Assembly (NCBI GenBank): GCA_910574455.1
Contig: CAJSYZ010000005.1
Span: forward strand, 3,162,001-3,226,000
Length of the DNA stretch: 64,000 nt
From: Trichaptum fuscoviolaceum
Taxonomy: Eukaryota > Basidiomycota > Agaricomycetes > Hymenochaetales > Trichaptaceae
Direction: 5' to 3'
Part shown: positions 20,668-32,895 of the stretch, one piece after another
Numbering within the stretch: position 1 is the stretch's first letter
Layout: every line of letters begins with the position of its first letter
Made by a program: the position numbers and the translations under genes
The notes under the pieces: generated by a model
Seen by the model: only the letters and a program-made list of their open reading frames with translations
What the model was told of the DNA's origin: nothing
The model's database searches: none

Positions 20668-22567
20668 TTACGCCTTGACGAATAGGTCAGTAAACTTGTC
20701 GACTGGCATTTTGTAGAACTCGTCCGCGTTAGAAACAGTGTTAACAATCCTATACGTGGTATTAGAGCGTGTTCAAACGATGAAATCCAGAATACTTACT
20801 GCTTCACTTCTGGCTGAGAGAAATGATGGCCGATATGGCGTTCGAACTTTTGCATGAGCAGCGGCGTCCCCTCGGAGCGACGACGCTTGTGGCCGACAGG
20901 GTATTCCACCTCGACCTCATCAAGGACGGTGCCATCCTTCAGAGTGATTGTGATGGCATTACCGATGGAACGTTTCTCTGGGTCATGGTAATCCACGCTG
21001 AAGCGCTTGTCTTCAACGCAAGTAATCTTTGCGCGTAGTTCATCAATGCGGGGGTCGACAGCTTTCGCGTCAGCACTAAAAAAGCGGAATAAGGATAAGC
21101 TTCCGATGTGTCAAACGATAGGCAACATACTATGACTCGGTTGTTAGCTCGCCATAAATGAGCGGGAATGCAACCATGTAGTTGATGTCGTGGCTTTATA
21201 GCAAATGCAATCAGAAGATTTGTCTTTCGAAAAGGACTAGGATTTGATCTCTTACTCTCTGTCCGCGAAGTTATGAAGTTTGCCCTTCTTGTTGATGATA
21301 CGCATGGCAGCCTCCTGGGTTCGAATATGCACTGTCGCAATGTCATCAGAGGACTTGCCCAACGCCTTGAGCTTCGCATGGAGGGTGTGTGCAGCCTCGA
21401 CAGCAGTCTGTGCGTGGAACTCAGCCGGGTACGAGATCTTAAAGAGTACATTCTCCATAATGTACGAGCCATACGAGCGCTGGAACTCAAATGGTTTGCC
21501 CTATTGGCGCGATATAAATGAGCGTGACCAGAAACATGCGAAGAAGGACATGCCTTAAAAAGAACGTCATAGAAACCCCAGGTTTTAGCTGTGAGAACGC
21601 TCGGAAGACCAATTTCACCGCGCTTGACGAGGTATGCGAGGTTAACAGCTCGTGAACAAGCGTCACCAGCAGCCCATGATTTGCGCGAGCCGGTGTTCGG
21701 AGCATGGCGATAGGTACGGAGTGACTGGCCGTCAACCCACGCCTGGGAGACGGCATCGATGGTCTGCTCGCGGGTTAAGCCTCTGCGCGCAAACTTTGTA
21801 AGTAAATTCATTGTGAAATTCTGAATAGCAAGTATTCACAAGAGCTTCGACACTACTGCAGTGCTGGCAACCTTCACGAGAACGACGTGGTCCAGTCCAA
21901 CACGGTTGAAAGAGTTAAGCAAGGCAAGGCAACCCTGAATTTCATGTGCTTTAACCATTCCCTCCAACAGATCCTTCACCGTGAACTGCTGGCCCGAGCG
22001 CGTCAGATGGTCCGCAACCGCGAGAATAGCACCCAAGTTGTCCGATGGGTGACCCCACTCAGCAGCGAGGAAGCAATCGTTGAAGTCGAGCCAGCGGATG
22101 ATCGTGCCGATGTTGAATGCACCGCGAATGGGGTCGAGCTGGTAGTTCGTACCAGGCACACGCGTGCCGTTCGGGACGACCGTGCCCTCTACTACCGGGC
22201 CCAAAAGACGACGACACTCCTCAAAACGTAGACCTTCAAGACCACATCCAATCGTATCGATAAGACACAGACGAGCCGTCTCAATCGCGAGCGGCGAGTC
22301 GATCTTGTAGTTATGCACGTAGTCTGCGATATCAACTAGGACCTGATCCGGCGGCGGGCGTTCGGCGCTCTCTGCGTGTGCGGACATCTTGCGCGCTAGA
22401 CCTAGGCTTGCTGAAGGCGTAAGCGATGCGGATTTGGAAGGGCGGCGAGCAGAGGAAAGAGGGGATGTAATGGCCCGAGCGTGGAGGAATGCTTGTGAGG
22501 CGGGCTTGGTCCGGCGGAGGACAGGCGAGATCACAGTGCTCTTGGCCGTTCGCGACAACGACAGCAT
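20668..22567 (-). CDS. PDH1: 2-methylcitrate dehydratase, MmgE/PrpD family, mitochondrial
   Basis: Six exons, 22567-21840, 21782-21554, 21500-21256, 21193-21131, 21075-20800 and 20749-20668, give 540 aa. A basic Ser/Arg-rich leader of about 60 residues looks like a mitochondrial presequence. PrpD motifs follow: [39 protein letters not shown]-like and [20 protein letters not shown]. The enzyme dehydrates 2-methylcitrate in the methylcitrate cycle, which detoxifies propionyl-CoA. Intron 2 (21553-21501) has the rare GC-AG pattern: AAG is followed by GCATGT, and the conserved residues [16 protein letters not shown] are only restored with that donor. Intron 3 ends in AAAG. Length agrees with fungal PrpD proteins. 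Confidence 0.92.
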
Positions 22568-23590
22568 GCTATATGCACCCCGACACCGTTGAGCAGAGCC
22601 GAAATTTGAGGAGCACGACGTTGGGGAATACGAAACTCGGACCTTGCCAGTGCGCCTGCATTTATAGTCCGGATCTCGTGCGAAGTACTAGAACGGCTAT
22701 TATCATTTGCCGGAGGAAACCGGACGAGCAAGGAAGCACTCTACTGAGTCAGGCTAGTATGGACTCTGTACATTTATTCCAACAAATTTTTAGTCCATAA
22801 TATAAGTGAGAGTGGTAGGAGTATAAGCAAGATAAACAATCAAACCCGTATTATCCCAGGTATCTACGTTCCCTTCGGCTGAAAAGACTATAGAGGTTGC
22901 AGCTTTAAGGAAGTCGATGCTCACAATCAAGTCGATGTTATTCGGGTTTCGAGTCTTCAAGGCAGAAGCAGACAACTTGTAGGAAGGCTGATAATGAAAA
23001 GGTTTACCGTTTAGTCGAGCTAATACTACGTAGATGATGATTTGTTGATCTGGATACAGACTGGTAATGAAATGCAATCTAATCTGCATTATTTTCAAGT
23101 CGAATAAAAACTATGATATTCATGGAGAACCAACTTCTCGCTGTTGCAAAGTGGGTTTCAAGCTCACGATCGTGAGGGTTCTGATAAAAAACAGTATCCT
23201 CGGCGGCAAACGAGTAACGCGTTTTTTTGCGCGTTCCCAGTCACGTGCCATCATGATCGCAATCAAGTTCAAGTTCAAGTTGCCATTGAGTTCTTGAGTA
23301 CACACCTCAAAAGTCTGCTTTACTTCAACCTCCTTGTGTGCGCATTCCTCACTCCTGTGAACATTCTGGACCAAGCGAATATTGCCAGAGAAATCCTTAG
23401 GCATGTCAGACGCAATATTTAGAGATTGGGCTCGTACGCAACTATGGTTTGTCTTCCGCTCTTTTCAGTGTAGCGTATATGTAAAGCAAGGCTAATCCTC
23501 CACTGCAAAAACACATGAAACGGTGCTCTCACTATCAGGATGCGTCTCCCTTTTCACCGTCGGTAGTCTCGTGACTCTCGTCCCGCACTA
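22568..23590. other. Intergenic region of about 1 kb, no supported gene
   Basis: Between the start of the PrpD gene and the end of the GFA-type gene. An open frame on the minus strand at 23098-22790 (about 100 codons) has fairly ordinary composition but no start context, homology or partner exon that I can recognise, so it is not called. No repeats were seen. Confidence 0.4.
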
Positions 23591-24184
23591 TCAGTTGTCT
23601 CTTCCCGGCTTCGTCTTCGCCTGTTGCGCACCCTGCACCTGACTCACCCACGCAACTCGATCTTTCGCATAATATTCGACCTGCGGAGGCCTTTCCTTCC
23701 CATCCTCTGCTCTGTCAAAGTCGTCGAGGGCGCTGTAGAACACTGACTGTGCGCTTCCATTCTCGCATCCATCGACGTAAAGCGGCGCAGCGCACGTCTG
23801 GCATGAACGGCGTACGAGAACGTTGCCGGAATCCTGAATGGTGTCACGGAATGTGTGTATGATCGATTCGCCCTTCGTTACCACGATGGACTAAATAGGT
23901 GGGGTGTGCGGTCGTGAGCTCAGATAGCTTGTGAAGGAGGTTCACGAGAGGTGCGCACCCCTGCGGGAAAGACGACATTTGTCGTGAAGACTGTCCCGGT
24001 GTACTTCTTGCAGTTGCTGCAATGGCAGCAACTTACACTTTATTCGTTATCAGCTTATCGCTTTGTCGGAAATCGAGACAATGCGAGATAGGATGATTAA
24101 TGACCGTACGCACACAATGGGATCCGAATTGACCTCAAATTTGACTTCTCCACAAAGGCAAGAACCGTGATAGGGAGTCGGCAT
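23591..24184 (-). CDS. GFA/CENP-V-type zinc-binding protein
   Basis: Three exons, 24184-24114, 24037-23959 and 23890-23591, give 149 aa. The N-terminal HGSCLCGEVKFEV and the next CCHCSNCKKYTGTVF carry the C-x-C and C-x-C-x2-C zinc ligands of the GFA fold (glutathione-dependent formaldehyde-activating enzyme/CENP-V). A third cluster, RRSCQTCAAPLYV, follows. The usual CG-x-x-L of that cluster reads CAAPL here. Members of the family bind zinc and in some cases glutathione adducts; the substrate of the fungal branch is mostly unknown, so no reaction is assigned. I chose the ATG of MPTPYHG; an in-frame ATG 41 codons upstream would add a leader unlike the family. Confidence 0.82.
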
Positions 24185-24431
24185 CCTTCCTCTGCTGATT
24201 TGCAAGGCAGAGCTCGAGATGCATTTTAGGCCTTTATGTACACTTATAGCCTGGAGAAATGTCGGATTATTTCCCCATGCTCTCATGCGGGACGCTGGCC
24301 CGGGCAATCTTCGCTCTTGGAGATTAACTTTGCTCGCTGTATGCAGGACCTCTCACTCAAACACTTGAGAAGGGGAATAGGGCTATCTATATAGAAAGGA
24401 GAAACGATATACTACATGAATATGACTTTAC

Positions 24432-26507
24432 TTAAGCGAAGCGGCTACAAGAACTTTGGCCTGCGGCGATTCCGTTGTCTGCCAGTGACATGGCAGCACC
24501 TGTACTAGCCGATACACCAGCCAACGTTTCAGCACCAGTCGAACCAGAAGACGATTGATCCGCAGGGACATCAGGAGAGGGAGATCCGACGGAAGTCACG
24601 GCATTGGGAACGTCTGTGCTGGGTATACTGATGGGAGGGATACCGTTGATCGGTAGGCTAGCGGCAGGGATGGCAGGCGCTGACAATCCGTTGCTTGTGC
24701 TCTGAGCAGTCGAAGTATTTTCATTACCATTACCAGCGACAGTGATTTCACCATTGTCACCCGTCGCATCACCTGCAGAAGTGTCGGTGACATCGGCCGG
24801 ACTGCCAACGATTGGCACACCCATTAAAGAGCTTGATGTGGACGGCTCATCCTCAGAGATGATTGAGTCAAGGGTTGAGGAATCGGGAATGCCCCCTGCA
24901 CCAATAGGACCAGTCGCCGGAGACACGGGGAGACCATTTGTCGATGGCGTCTGAACACTCGATGTATCGGGCACTGTAGGAACAGTAGGTAAGTTGTTGA
25001 CAGGGCTAGAAAAGTCGCCGGTGCTGGATCCAAGATCGATGCTTAACTCCGAACCATTGCTGGCGTTGGCGTTCACGGTGTTATCGCTATTATCGGTGGA
25101 GGGCGTGGTCGGGATCGAAAGCGCATCGTCTCCCATCGCCCCGCCTGCGTTTGCACCGAGGCCAAGAATGTTGGCCGCACTTGGGCCGCTTGAAATTGAC
25201 GACGCAGTAGAAGGAGCATCAGACGATGAAGCAAGCGAGTTCGAGATCTGCCCTGTGCCAAGAGTCGGGGCTAGCTGAGGAAGACTGGTCGCAGTCCCGC
25301 TAACGGTATCTGCACCTCCGATCAAAGCATCTAATGCGTCACTGTCGTTGCTGCTTGTTGTTGGAGTTTCTGGCTGAACAGAACCTTCGGATGATGGTAT
25401 GTCATTGCCCACTAATGAGCTAACCTGAGCGAAGTCTGATCCATCTGTGCCAGAGTCGTTGCCAGAATCTCCAGAGCCAGAGCTCAGGTTCGAGCTGGTG
25501 CTGTCTGAGCTTATCATCTCGCTCACGGTACCGCCAGAACCTGTACCAGAAGTCGTGCTTGTGCTTCCTGAACTTGTTAACCCGTTCATTAGAGCGTTAG
25601 AGCTATCGCTAGATGGCGTAGACCCAGACCCAGACCCAGACATTGTGCCAGATGTGCTCGAGCTTAGAACCCCGTTAATACTGGTTGAACCGGCGTCGAC
25701 AGTGGGTCCCTCAGAAGTGTCGTCTGGGCAGTTACAACCTACAGATCCGGAGCCAGAGCCACTCGCTCCAGCCTGTGCATTGTCAGTTGCACTTCCAGTT
25801 ACTTGCCTCCTAAGGAAGGATGGTCCAACAGGGAGCACCGGAGCGGATGGCGGTACAGGTGCAGAAGGAGATACAGGTGCAGGAGGAGGTGCAGGTGCAG
25901 AAGGAGGTGCAGGTGCAGAAGGAGGTGCAGGTGCAGAAGGAGGTGCAGGTGCAGAAGGAGGTGCAGGTGCAGAAGGAGGTGCAGGTGCAGAAGGAGGTGC
26001 AGGTGCAGAAGGAGGTGCAGGCGCAGAAGCAGGCGCAGGAGCAGAAGGAGGCGCAGGCGCAGAGGGTGCGGCTGGAGTGGGAGCTGCAGGGACACCAGCT
26101 GGTAGAGAGGGCGCCGGTGGTGCGCTAGGAGGTGCAGGAGCTCCCCCGACCAGCAAAGATCGAGCGCGGTGGGAGAACGGCCTTGGGAGTTGAGGTCCAT
26201 GGACAACCGGAGTGCTCGAAGTAGGAGAAGCCGGAGTGCCTGAGGCCGTACTAGTTGGAGCCTGGACTGGCAAGAGACGTTTGCCATACGCCACCGTCGT
26301 AGAGAAACTCAAAGCGGTCTGGGTAGAAGTCTATTCGGATGGTCAGCTCGGGTGGCACATTATGCTTACAATGTTCGAAACACTTACCATGACCTCAAAC
26401 CCTGGGCCCGAAAGGATTCCTCCAACGAGTGGCACAGGTGAACCAAAGGCCGGAAGACCAGTGCTGAGGATAGCAAAGACATAGGCAGCAACGACGAAAG
26501 AACGCAT
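24432..26507 (-). CDS. Secreted low-complexity protein with Pro/Ala/Ser repeat array
   Basis: Two exons, 26507-26388 and 26318-24432, give 668 aa. Exon 1 encodes a signal peptide (MRSFVVAAYVFAILSTGLPA). After a short stretch there is a repeat region built on the six-residue unit APAPPS, then a long Ser/Thr/Gly/Asn-rich domain with almost no charged residues and a single NCPDD cysteine motif. This composition suggests a cell-wall or extracellular protein, possibly O-mannosylated. The C terminus has no hydrophobic tail, so a GPI anchor is unlikely. I cannot name a family. The DNA repeat makes length variation between strains likely. Confidence 0.75.
25888..26013. repeat. 18-bp tandem repeat, seven perfect copies
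   Basis: The unit GGTGCAGGTGCAGAAGGA (plus strand) repeats seven times without error, with degenerate copies on both sides from about 25850 to 26085. It is coding on the minus strand and gives the APAPPS units of the secreted protein. The unit length is a multiple of three, so copy-number changes would keep the frame. Confidence 0.95.
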
Positions 26508-27817
26508 ATTGTCTTGAGAGAATGAGTGTGGTAGAAAGAGTGGTGTAGTTGTTGATGTGCTGGAGACGGATAGGAGATGATGGTGGGAGTCGCGAAAGGA
26601 GCGATGGGGGTCCAACAACAAGCTGCTCCTGACTTTATAGGCTTTCTGACTGCGCCAGCCTCCACCCATTTCTTCTGGGATCGAGGGCGCTGGTGGCTAT
26701 GGGCTGACTGGCATATCCTCATTTGGAAAGGCCGGGATCGCCCCTCGTCTCCGATTGGCTACTGCTACTTGCCGAGTTTAAGCGACCAGCCGCATCGTTC
26801 TGGATTCGACAAATGGTTAACTGTAAAGCGCGTTCCAGACTTGCGATAGTGGTGTGCCCAGAGGCTGGTGTATGTTGTGGCTAGCGCCCATTTTTCTCTC
26901 TAGAAACTAAGTTTAAGTGGCCTGCCTCGAACATCAAACTCATGCCCATATACGCATATTCTAGCGTCAGTAGGAACTCCGACGATGACTCAATTATACA
27001 GTTCTCGTCCACAAGACACTCTCCTCCGACAATACCTATCAAAGCAAACAACGGATCAGGCTTTTCTCTCTTTTGCCAAATCCATCCTGTGCACTTACCC
27101 GTGCGTATCGTGCCTCCCATCACTCATGGAAGTCTGATTCCTCCATCTGTATCATTCTCCCTCCTCTTCACAATATAGAGGCCGATCGAATAACAACTCT
27201 ATGTCATGGTTCTTATCTCGCAAGATACTGCGGAACCGTTGCTTCTAAACTTAGAACGGTTGATATTTTCTCGCGCTAATTAGAATGAATTTCGAAGGGT
27301 CTAATCTGATCGACATATGACTTTCAGACAACCGCGTTGGTTATCAACCGATATATGACCCGTGACGGTCGTTTAGAATTGGCTAAGCTTTTCGAATGAT
27401 ATGCACCCTCGACAAGCTCTGTTCATCAAGTCATCGAGCCAAGTCTCAGCGTGCTGGTGCGCGGTTAAATACACTGGATACAAATTTTCATCGTCTAAAA
27501 AGTATAAAGATATTACAGCTCACTTCGGTGCCGAGGATGCATTTGAAAAGGTAATCTTACCTTTCGACATCATTTCTCCACTTGCCGATCCGATCGTGTT
27601 CTAGCTCAGCTGACGAAATAGATTGCTCCTAGTCGGCTAACATGCCAGTGGATCGGCTAAGGACAATTCGACACTTCCGCAGTTCGGCATAGAATACGCA
27701 GTGCTCGATTTCTTCCCACTGGGTCCTACTGGGCCGTACGGCGTACATGTATAAATTCGAAGCGCGAGCTCGTCAAATTGAAAAGTACCGCCTCGGAAAC
27801 ACACTGACACGCCCAAT
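26508..27817. other. Divergent intergenic region, no gene seen
   Basis: A 1.3-kb stretch between the start of the secreted-protein gene and the start of beta-mannosidase copy 1. It contains only short open frames with no family features. It should hold both promoters. The equivalent region of mannosidase copy 2 (37021-37810) does not look alike, so the duplication does not reach far upstream. Confidence 0.45.
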
Positions 27818-30800
27818 ATGCTGTCCTTGCAGCTGGCGGGTCTGCTTTGCTTACCTGGGCTGGCGCTGGGTCAGATATTTAGCTTGTCTAAACTAGAATG
27901 GACCTTGAAAAATCACAATGGATCTATTGTCGTTCCTGGCTCTGTCCCTTCTCAAGCACATTTAGATCTCCTCAAGGCGGGGATTATTACAGAACCTCTG
28001 CTGGGGGCGAATGGTACGCAACTTTCAGGGTAATGTACAACCTTGCTTTACTAATGGAAATCTTAGATTTCACGCAACGATGGGTTGCAGACGAGAACTG
28101 GTCGTATACTGCCGATGTGACACCTTTCATCTCCGGACTTAGAGATTCGCAGAAAACGCTGCTTGTATTCTATGGTCTTGACACGGTGGCTAACATTGTA
28201 AGCCATCGTCTCTGACTGTATCCAAATATCATGCTCATGTATACCTAGACTCTTGCGGGTAAACCAGTTGCTTGGGTCAATAACGAATTCCGCCAATATG
28301 TCTTTGACGTTTCAAACATCTTGAGACCTAATCTAGAAGGAACAGATACCAATTTGACTGTTGCTTTTGAGGCCGCTTCCACTTACGGACGTAATGTTAG
28401 TACTCTCCCGGAGATGGAGAGTTTCCCGATCTTTTTTCCATTCATTGTGAGTAAGTTTTTCTCGTACCATTATCGTTTTTTAAGGACATATTACTTTTCG
28501 TTTTAGTTTGAATATCCGGGCGGGCACCCTTTCATTCGCAAGACTGCTTCAGATTTCGGGTGGGATTGGGTAAGTCAGTTGTCTACTGTTTTCCGTATTG
28601 CTTATATATGTTCATTGTAAGGGTCCGGCATTCGTTCCCAGTGGAATATTTAAACCAGCCTTCTTGATTGCTCTAGATGATGATTCGAAGTCTACAGGAG
28701 CACCCTTCTCGTCCCCTTCGTCTACTGTGTCTGCTGGACCATCTCTGTTCATCGAGGACAAATCTATCGAGATTTCTCGAAAGGGTCAGAAACCGTCTAT
28801 ACCGCCAGACCAGACGGCGGATTGGGTGGTCAACGTCAGCCTAACCGTGCGTTCTTCTCAGGCGGAAAAAAACCCATCCATGGTCATCTCTTTTCCGGAA
28901 TTGAACATTAAATCCGGCAAACTACCGTTACCTGCCTTCTCCGGCGATACTTCCAGCCCTACGTTAGTGTCTGCACGCATCACAGTTACGCACGGTGTTC
29001 CACAATTGTGGTTTCCACACAACCTTGGCAGTCCCAAGCTTTACAATATCACAGTGACGCTGGAGCCTTCGGGAGTTAGCTTCACGACAACTACTGGGTT
29101 TAGAACGATAGTCCTTGTACAAGAACCTTACTCTCAGGAGGAGGTAGAACAACGCGGCATTACCCCTGGAGATCAATTCCACTTCCAGATCAACGGAAAG
29201 CAGTTCTACAGCATGGGCACGAACATTATTCCTTTCGACCCGTTCTACTCTCGCATGACATCAGCGCAGGTTAGATGGGTACTTCAGAGTGCAGTCCTCA
29301 GCGGCCAGAACATGGTTCGTGACCTAAGCGTGCTTTCTCTGAGTTACGTCACTGACATTATTCATAAACTTTAGCTCCGAGTCTGGGGCGGCGGCATCTA
29401 TCAACCGTCCGATGAAGAGACTGGCATTTATGACTTCTACCAGGCATGCGACGAACTCGGCATTCTTGCGTGGTCCGAGCTCATCTTCTCCGACAACCTA
29501 TACCCGATTAACGATTTCCTACTCGAGAATATTGCTCCCGAGGTCCGTCAAAATGTCAGGAGAATCAATCGTCATCCCAGCAATGCACAGTGGGCGGGCG
29601 GAAATGAGATCGAAGGCATCATTGAAATAGTGAATACCACGCTTGTAACCACCCCGCACTACTTAAATGAGGTGAGTTAGTATTTCAGATAATTTCTTGC
29701 TTATTGATAACCCCTATGCTGTCTCTGCGCGTTTCAACAGTTTGTTACATTGTTCCAAGATTTCCTTCACGACATCGTCCTGAATGAAACTACATCGGTG
29801 AGCTGAAGTTGTCATACAACGGCCGAGCGATTCTCATATCATGACTCATTAGTTATCTTACTCTGACTGCTCAACGACGAGTGGCTACTTGAGCCTGAAC
29901 CCGTACATACTGAGATTTAAAAACGGAACTGCTGGAGAAATATATGGAAATAGCGGTATGTAGCTATCAAATGCAAATCAAGTCGAGAACTAATTAACAG
30001 AGTCAAGAACGTTACAATTACGACGCCTCTGTGGCATTCGACTATAGCACTTACCCGGTTTCTCGGTTAGTTTATTCCTCGTATGTTTGCTGAGCTCTAT
30101 TGACTTGTCACTACTATGTATATGCTCTCAAAACAGATTCGTGAATGAGTTTGGGTGAGTGTCTCAACAGGCTGAAGCCACACCAAAACTAACGAGCTCT
30201 TATTAGATTTCATTCTATGCCTTCGTTTTATAGCTGGGAAGAAGTTCTTGAATCACCAGAGGACTTCTCATTCAATTCAGTGATAGTAGCGTCCCGTGAT
30301 CATCACCCGCCAGCGGAAGGCCTGGCGTGGCCTAACCCGAACGCTAATCAGGGTCAGCAGCAGATGACGTCAGGAGTCCAGCTGTGGCTCCCAACTCCCG
30401 GAACGTCCGATTCCAACCAGACCTTTGCACAGTGGTGCTGGAGTACCCAAATCTTCCAGTCATTGAACATGGTCTCGGAGGTTGCTTGGTACAGGCGAGG
30501 GGCGGGCCTGGGGGAGAACAACCTCGGCGCGTTGGTGTGGCAGCTCAACGACATTTGGCAAGGTGTCAGCTGGTCCAGCATAGGTGAGGCTATGTTGTGT
30601 GCACATGATTGCTCAGGAATACTTATCTCTCTTCCTCCAGAATATTCCGGTCGCTGGAAGGTACTCAATTACGGTCTCACCGGCATATTCTCGCCTGTTA
30701 TCATATATCCTTTCTGGACTGCTGCGAACCAGTCTCTGGAAGTGCTAGTGACCTCCGACCGTTGGGAGTCTGTGAATGGCACTGCGCAACTTACATGGTA

Positions 30801-31411
30801 TAACTGGAAGGGGGATGAACTGCAGACTAGCAAACATGATTTCAGTATACCAGCTCTGAACAATAGCAAGATATTATCGGCGACTGGGTGGAATTCGGTA
30901 CTCCCAGCTGGGACGTTTGCAACAGATGTCTGGATGTTGCTTAATTTGACGGCGTATACAGACAGTGGTTTGGTGACAAACGAGCAATATGTAGGTTTTA
31001 ACACTTTCGGGTTGTTGCATAACTAATCAGCGCATCGTATTAGTTCACGCCAACTTCCTTAGCTCTTGCGGCGCTCATCGATCCTAAGATTGATGTTGTG
31101 CGGGAAGATGACCTAACGTTTTCCTTGACCGCGAAAGGAGGTGTGGCACCATTCACCTGGATCGACCACCCAGCAGGAACAGTCGGCATTTTCGTGGATA
31201 AAGAAACAAGGAAGCCCACGAATGGTTTTTACCTAGTGCCTGGAATATCGAAGACCCGTATGTACTACGAAAAAGCGATCATAACCCACGTCACTAACTA
31301 TTGATCTACTGTTAAGTGCAATTTATTCTCAATCCGGATGTTTCGAAGGTGAAGACTCCCGACAAAGCCAATTTTGTTGTGCGGTCGCTATGGAACAATA
31401 CGCACATTTAG
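27818..31411 (+). CDS. Beta-mannosidase, GH2 family, copy 1
   Basis: Fourteen exons give 949 aa: 27818-28013, 28067-28197, 28249-28446, 28507-28569, 28622-29314, 29375-29671, 29741-29797, 29853-29955, 30008-30065, 30137-30154, 30207-30583, 30641-30990, 31044-31257, 31317-31411. A signal peptide (LLCLPGLALGQIF) precedes the GH2 sugar-binding start (LSKLEWTLKNHNGSI). NAQWAGGNEIEGI near residue 504 holds the acid/base Glu, and RFVNEFGFHSMPSF near 603 the nucleophile Glu. The enzyme releases mannose from the non-reducing ends of manno-oligosaccharides or N-glycan cores. Exon 10 is only 18 nt and encodes the nucleophile motif. The gene has an inverted copy with the same exon plan at 37020-33425. 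Substrate is inferred from the family. Confidence 0.9.
30325..30761. repeat. 437-bp tract identical to the inverted partner at 34075-34511
   Basis: By eye every base of this stretch, including the 57-bp intron at 30584-30640, equals the reverse complement of 34075-34511. Immediately outside, the copies differ in exons and are unrelated in most introns. This is best read as a recent gene-conversion tract. Confidence 0.85.
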
Positions 31412-31451
31412 TGCAGAAGCTCCATGGATAATTTAGTAAATACGGACATCT

Positions 31452-32895
31452 TTAGTCTCCCCACGTGCCTATGGGCAATCGATAAAACCTCATTCCAAAA
31501 TAGTTCCTGGTGCCATTCCATATATCTTTATTAGCATAATCGCCGATAACGTCCACATCGCTCCAAGTGACTTCTATTCCGATGTTTTTCAGGTGCAATT
31601 CGGAAAGTTGAGTGTAGACATCATAGAAAAGAGCATCTACATTCCTTTATATCAGCGAAAGCTATATTGTATATAAAGTACATTTTGCTCACTTGTTGCT
31701 CCTAAGCCGTTGAAGAAACTAAATTTGGCTTGAGGTCCGTTAAGTAAGTTCGGAAGCTCTTCAAAAAAATCATGTAGATCTGATTTTAGAGCAATGAGTA
31801 TGAAGTTTGTGCATTTGTCGATGAACAACTACCTTTATAATTTTCAGAGAAAGTATCAGTGTAGACGATGTCAAATCCGCCCAGCGCAAGGAGCTCATCA
31901 TTATCAATGAAGTCTTGCCATTTTCCTTCAAATATCTTCACACCGGGCTTCTCGTACCAGCCAAGCTCGCGCATATGCTGGAGGACATCTGGATGAGCCT
32001 CAATTATATAATGGTGCTTTGGAGGAGATGGTAGCGTTTGGAAATATGAATCAATCTATTCTCTCTAAATCGTTAGTACCTGACTAAACGAATAGAGACT
32101 GGCCCTTACGATGCCAAGGCCAAATCCAACATTCAGCACACTGTAGCCAGGTTCCACGCCTTCACATAGTCTTTTGACCGTCTCTTGCACTTATCTAAGA
32201 ATTTAAATAAGTGAGCATGTGAAATATGGACAAAGTACACACTTATAGGTCCTTCCCAACCCATCATCACTCCCACCTCATCATCTCCCGATTTAACTAC
32301 ACAGATTTCTTGGCCATTTGCGTCCGTTCGGTATATGAGCCTAGACTTCAAGAACTCTTCGGGTGATCCAGCAGCCGTGGTGTCCTGAGAACGGAGAATG
32401 ATTGAGGATGGAGATTCGGAGATTGAGTTCTTTGAAGCAAGATGGGATAGCAGATACTCTTTGAAAACATGAATAACATAACACATACAAAGCATAAGAA
32501 GTCGTACCAGACCTAAGACCGGCATCTCGAATTGCTCTATAACAGCCTTCGTTATTCAAGGATAGGGCTACATCTCCAGCAGTATTGCCCAAGTTGTCAG
32601 CTAAATATGGTAGGTGAGACTCAGATGAGATTCACGACTTTTGTTAAAAGCAACCTAGATTCCAAGCTGCCCCTTTTTCGATCAATAAATCCACCAGTGA
32701 CTGATCTTCTACGTGCGCAGCAGCATGAAGCGCTGAATTCCCCACTTCGTCTTGATACCACAAAGGTGCACGGACAATGAGTTGCTTGAGTTCTTCTGCA
32801 GCTTTTCTTGTGAAGATACCCGCGATCAGAGATTCGCCTAGATTAACAAGTTCGTCAACAGATTCAAGTTGTTCATCCTCGAGTTCCTGTTGCAT
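31452..32895 (-). CDS. RMT2: Protein arginine N5-methyltransferase RMT2
   Basis: Seven exons, 32895-32655, 32600-32508, 32458-32243, 32189-32110, 32055-31833, 31779-31693 and 31636-31452, give 374 aa. The N-terminal part has ankyrin-like sequence (PLWYQDEVGNSALHAAAHVE, then NLGNTAGDVALSLNN), as in fungal Rmt2. Next come VMMGWEGPI, IMQETVKRLCEGVEPGYSVL and the SAM-binding NVGFGLGI. Later motifs are HYIIEAHPDVLQHMRE, GFDIVYTDTFSENY and FSFFNGLGATNALFYDVY. Yeast Rmt2 methylates the delta nitrogen of an arginine in ribosomal protein L12. The gene lies wholly in the spacer between two inverted beta-mannosidase copies. The ATG at 32895 is the first in frame. Confidence 0.93.

Noticed and set aside
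22790..23098. Minus-strand open frame of about 100 codons in the gap upstream of the PrpD gene
   Set aside because: No recognisable motif, start context or neighbouring exon. Could be a small gene, but the sequence alone does not show it.
25447..26193. Long open frame on the plus strand rich in Gly-Ala-Glu repeats, opposite the secreted protein gene
   Set aside because: It is the mirror of the 18-bp repeat, which is open on several frames by composition. The minus strand has a signal peptide, a proper intron and a sensible composition.
30354..30668. Identical 104-codon antisense frames in both mannosidase copies
   Set aside because: Their identity simply follows from the converted 437-bp tract; they lie opposite catalytic-domain exons and have no independent coding evidence.
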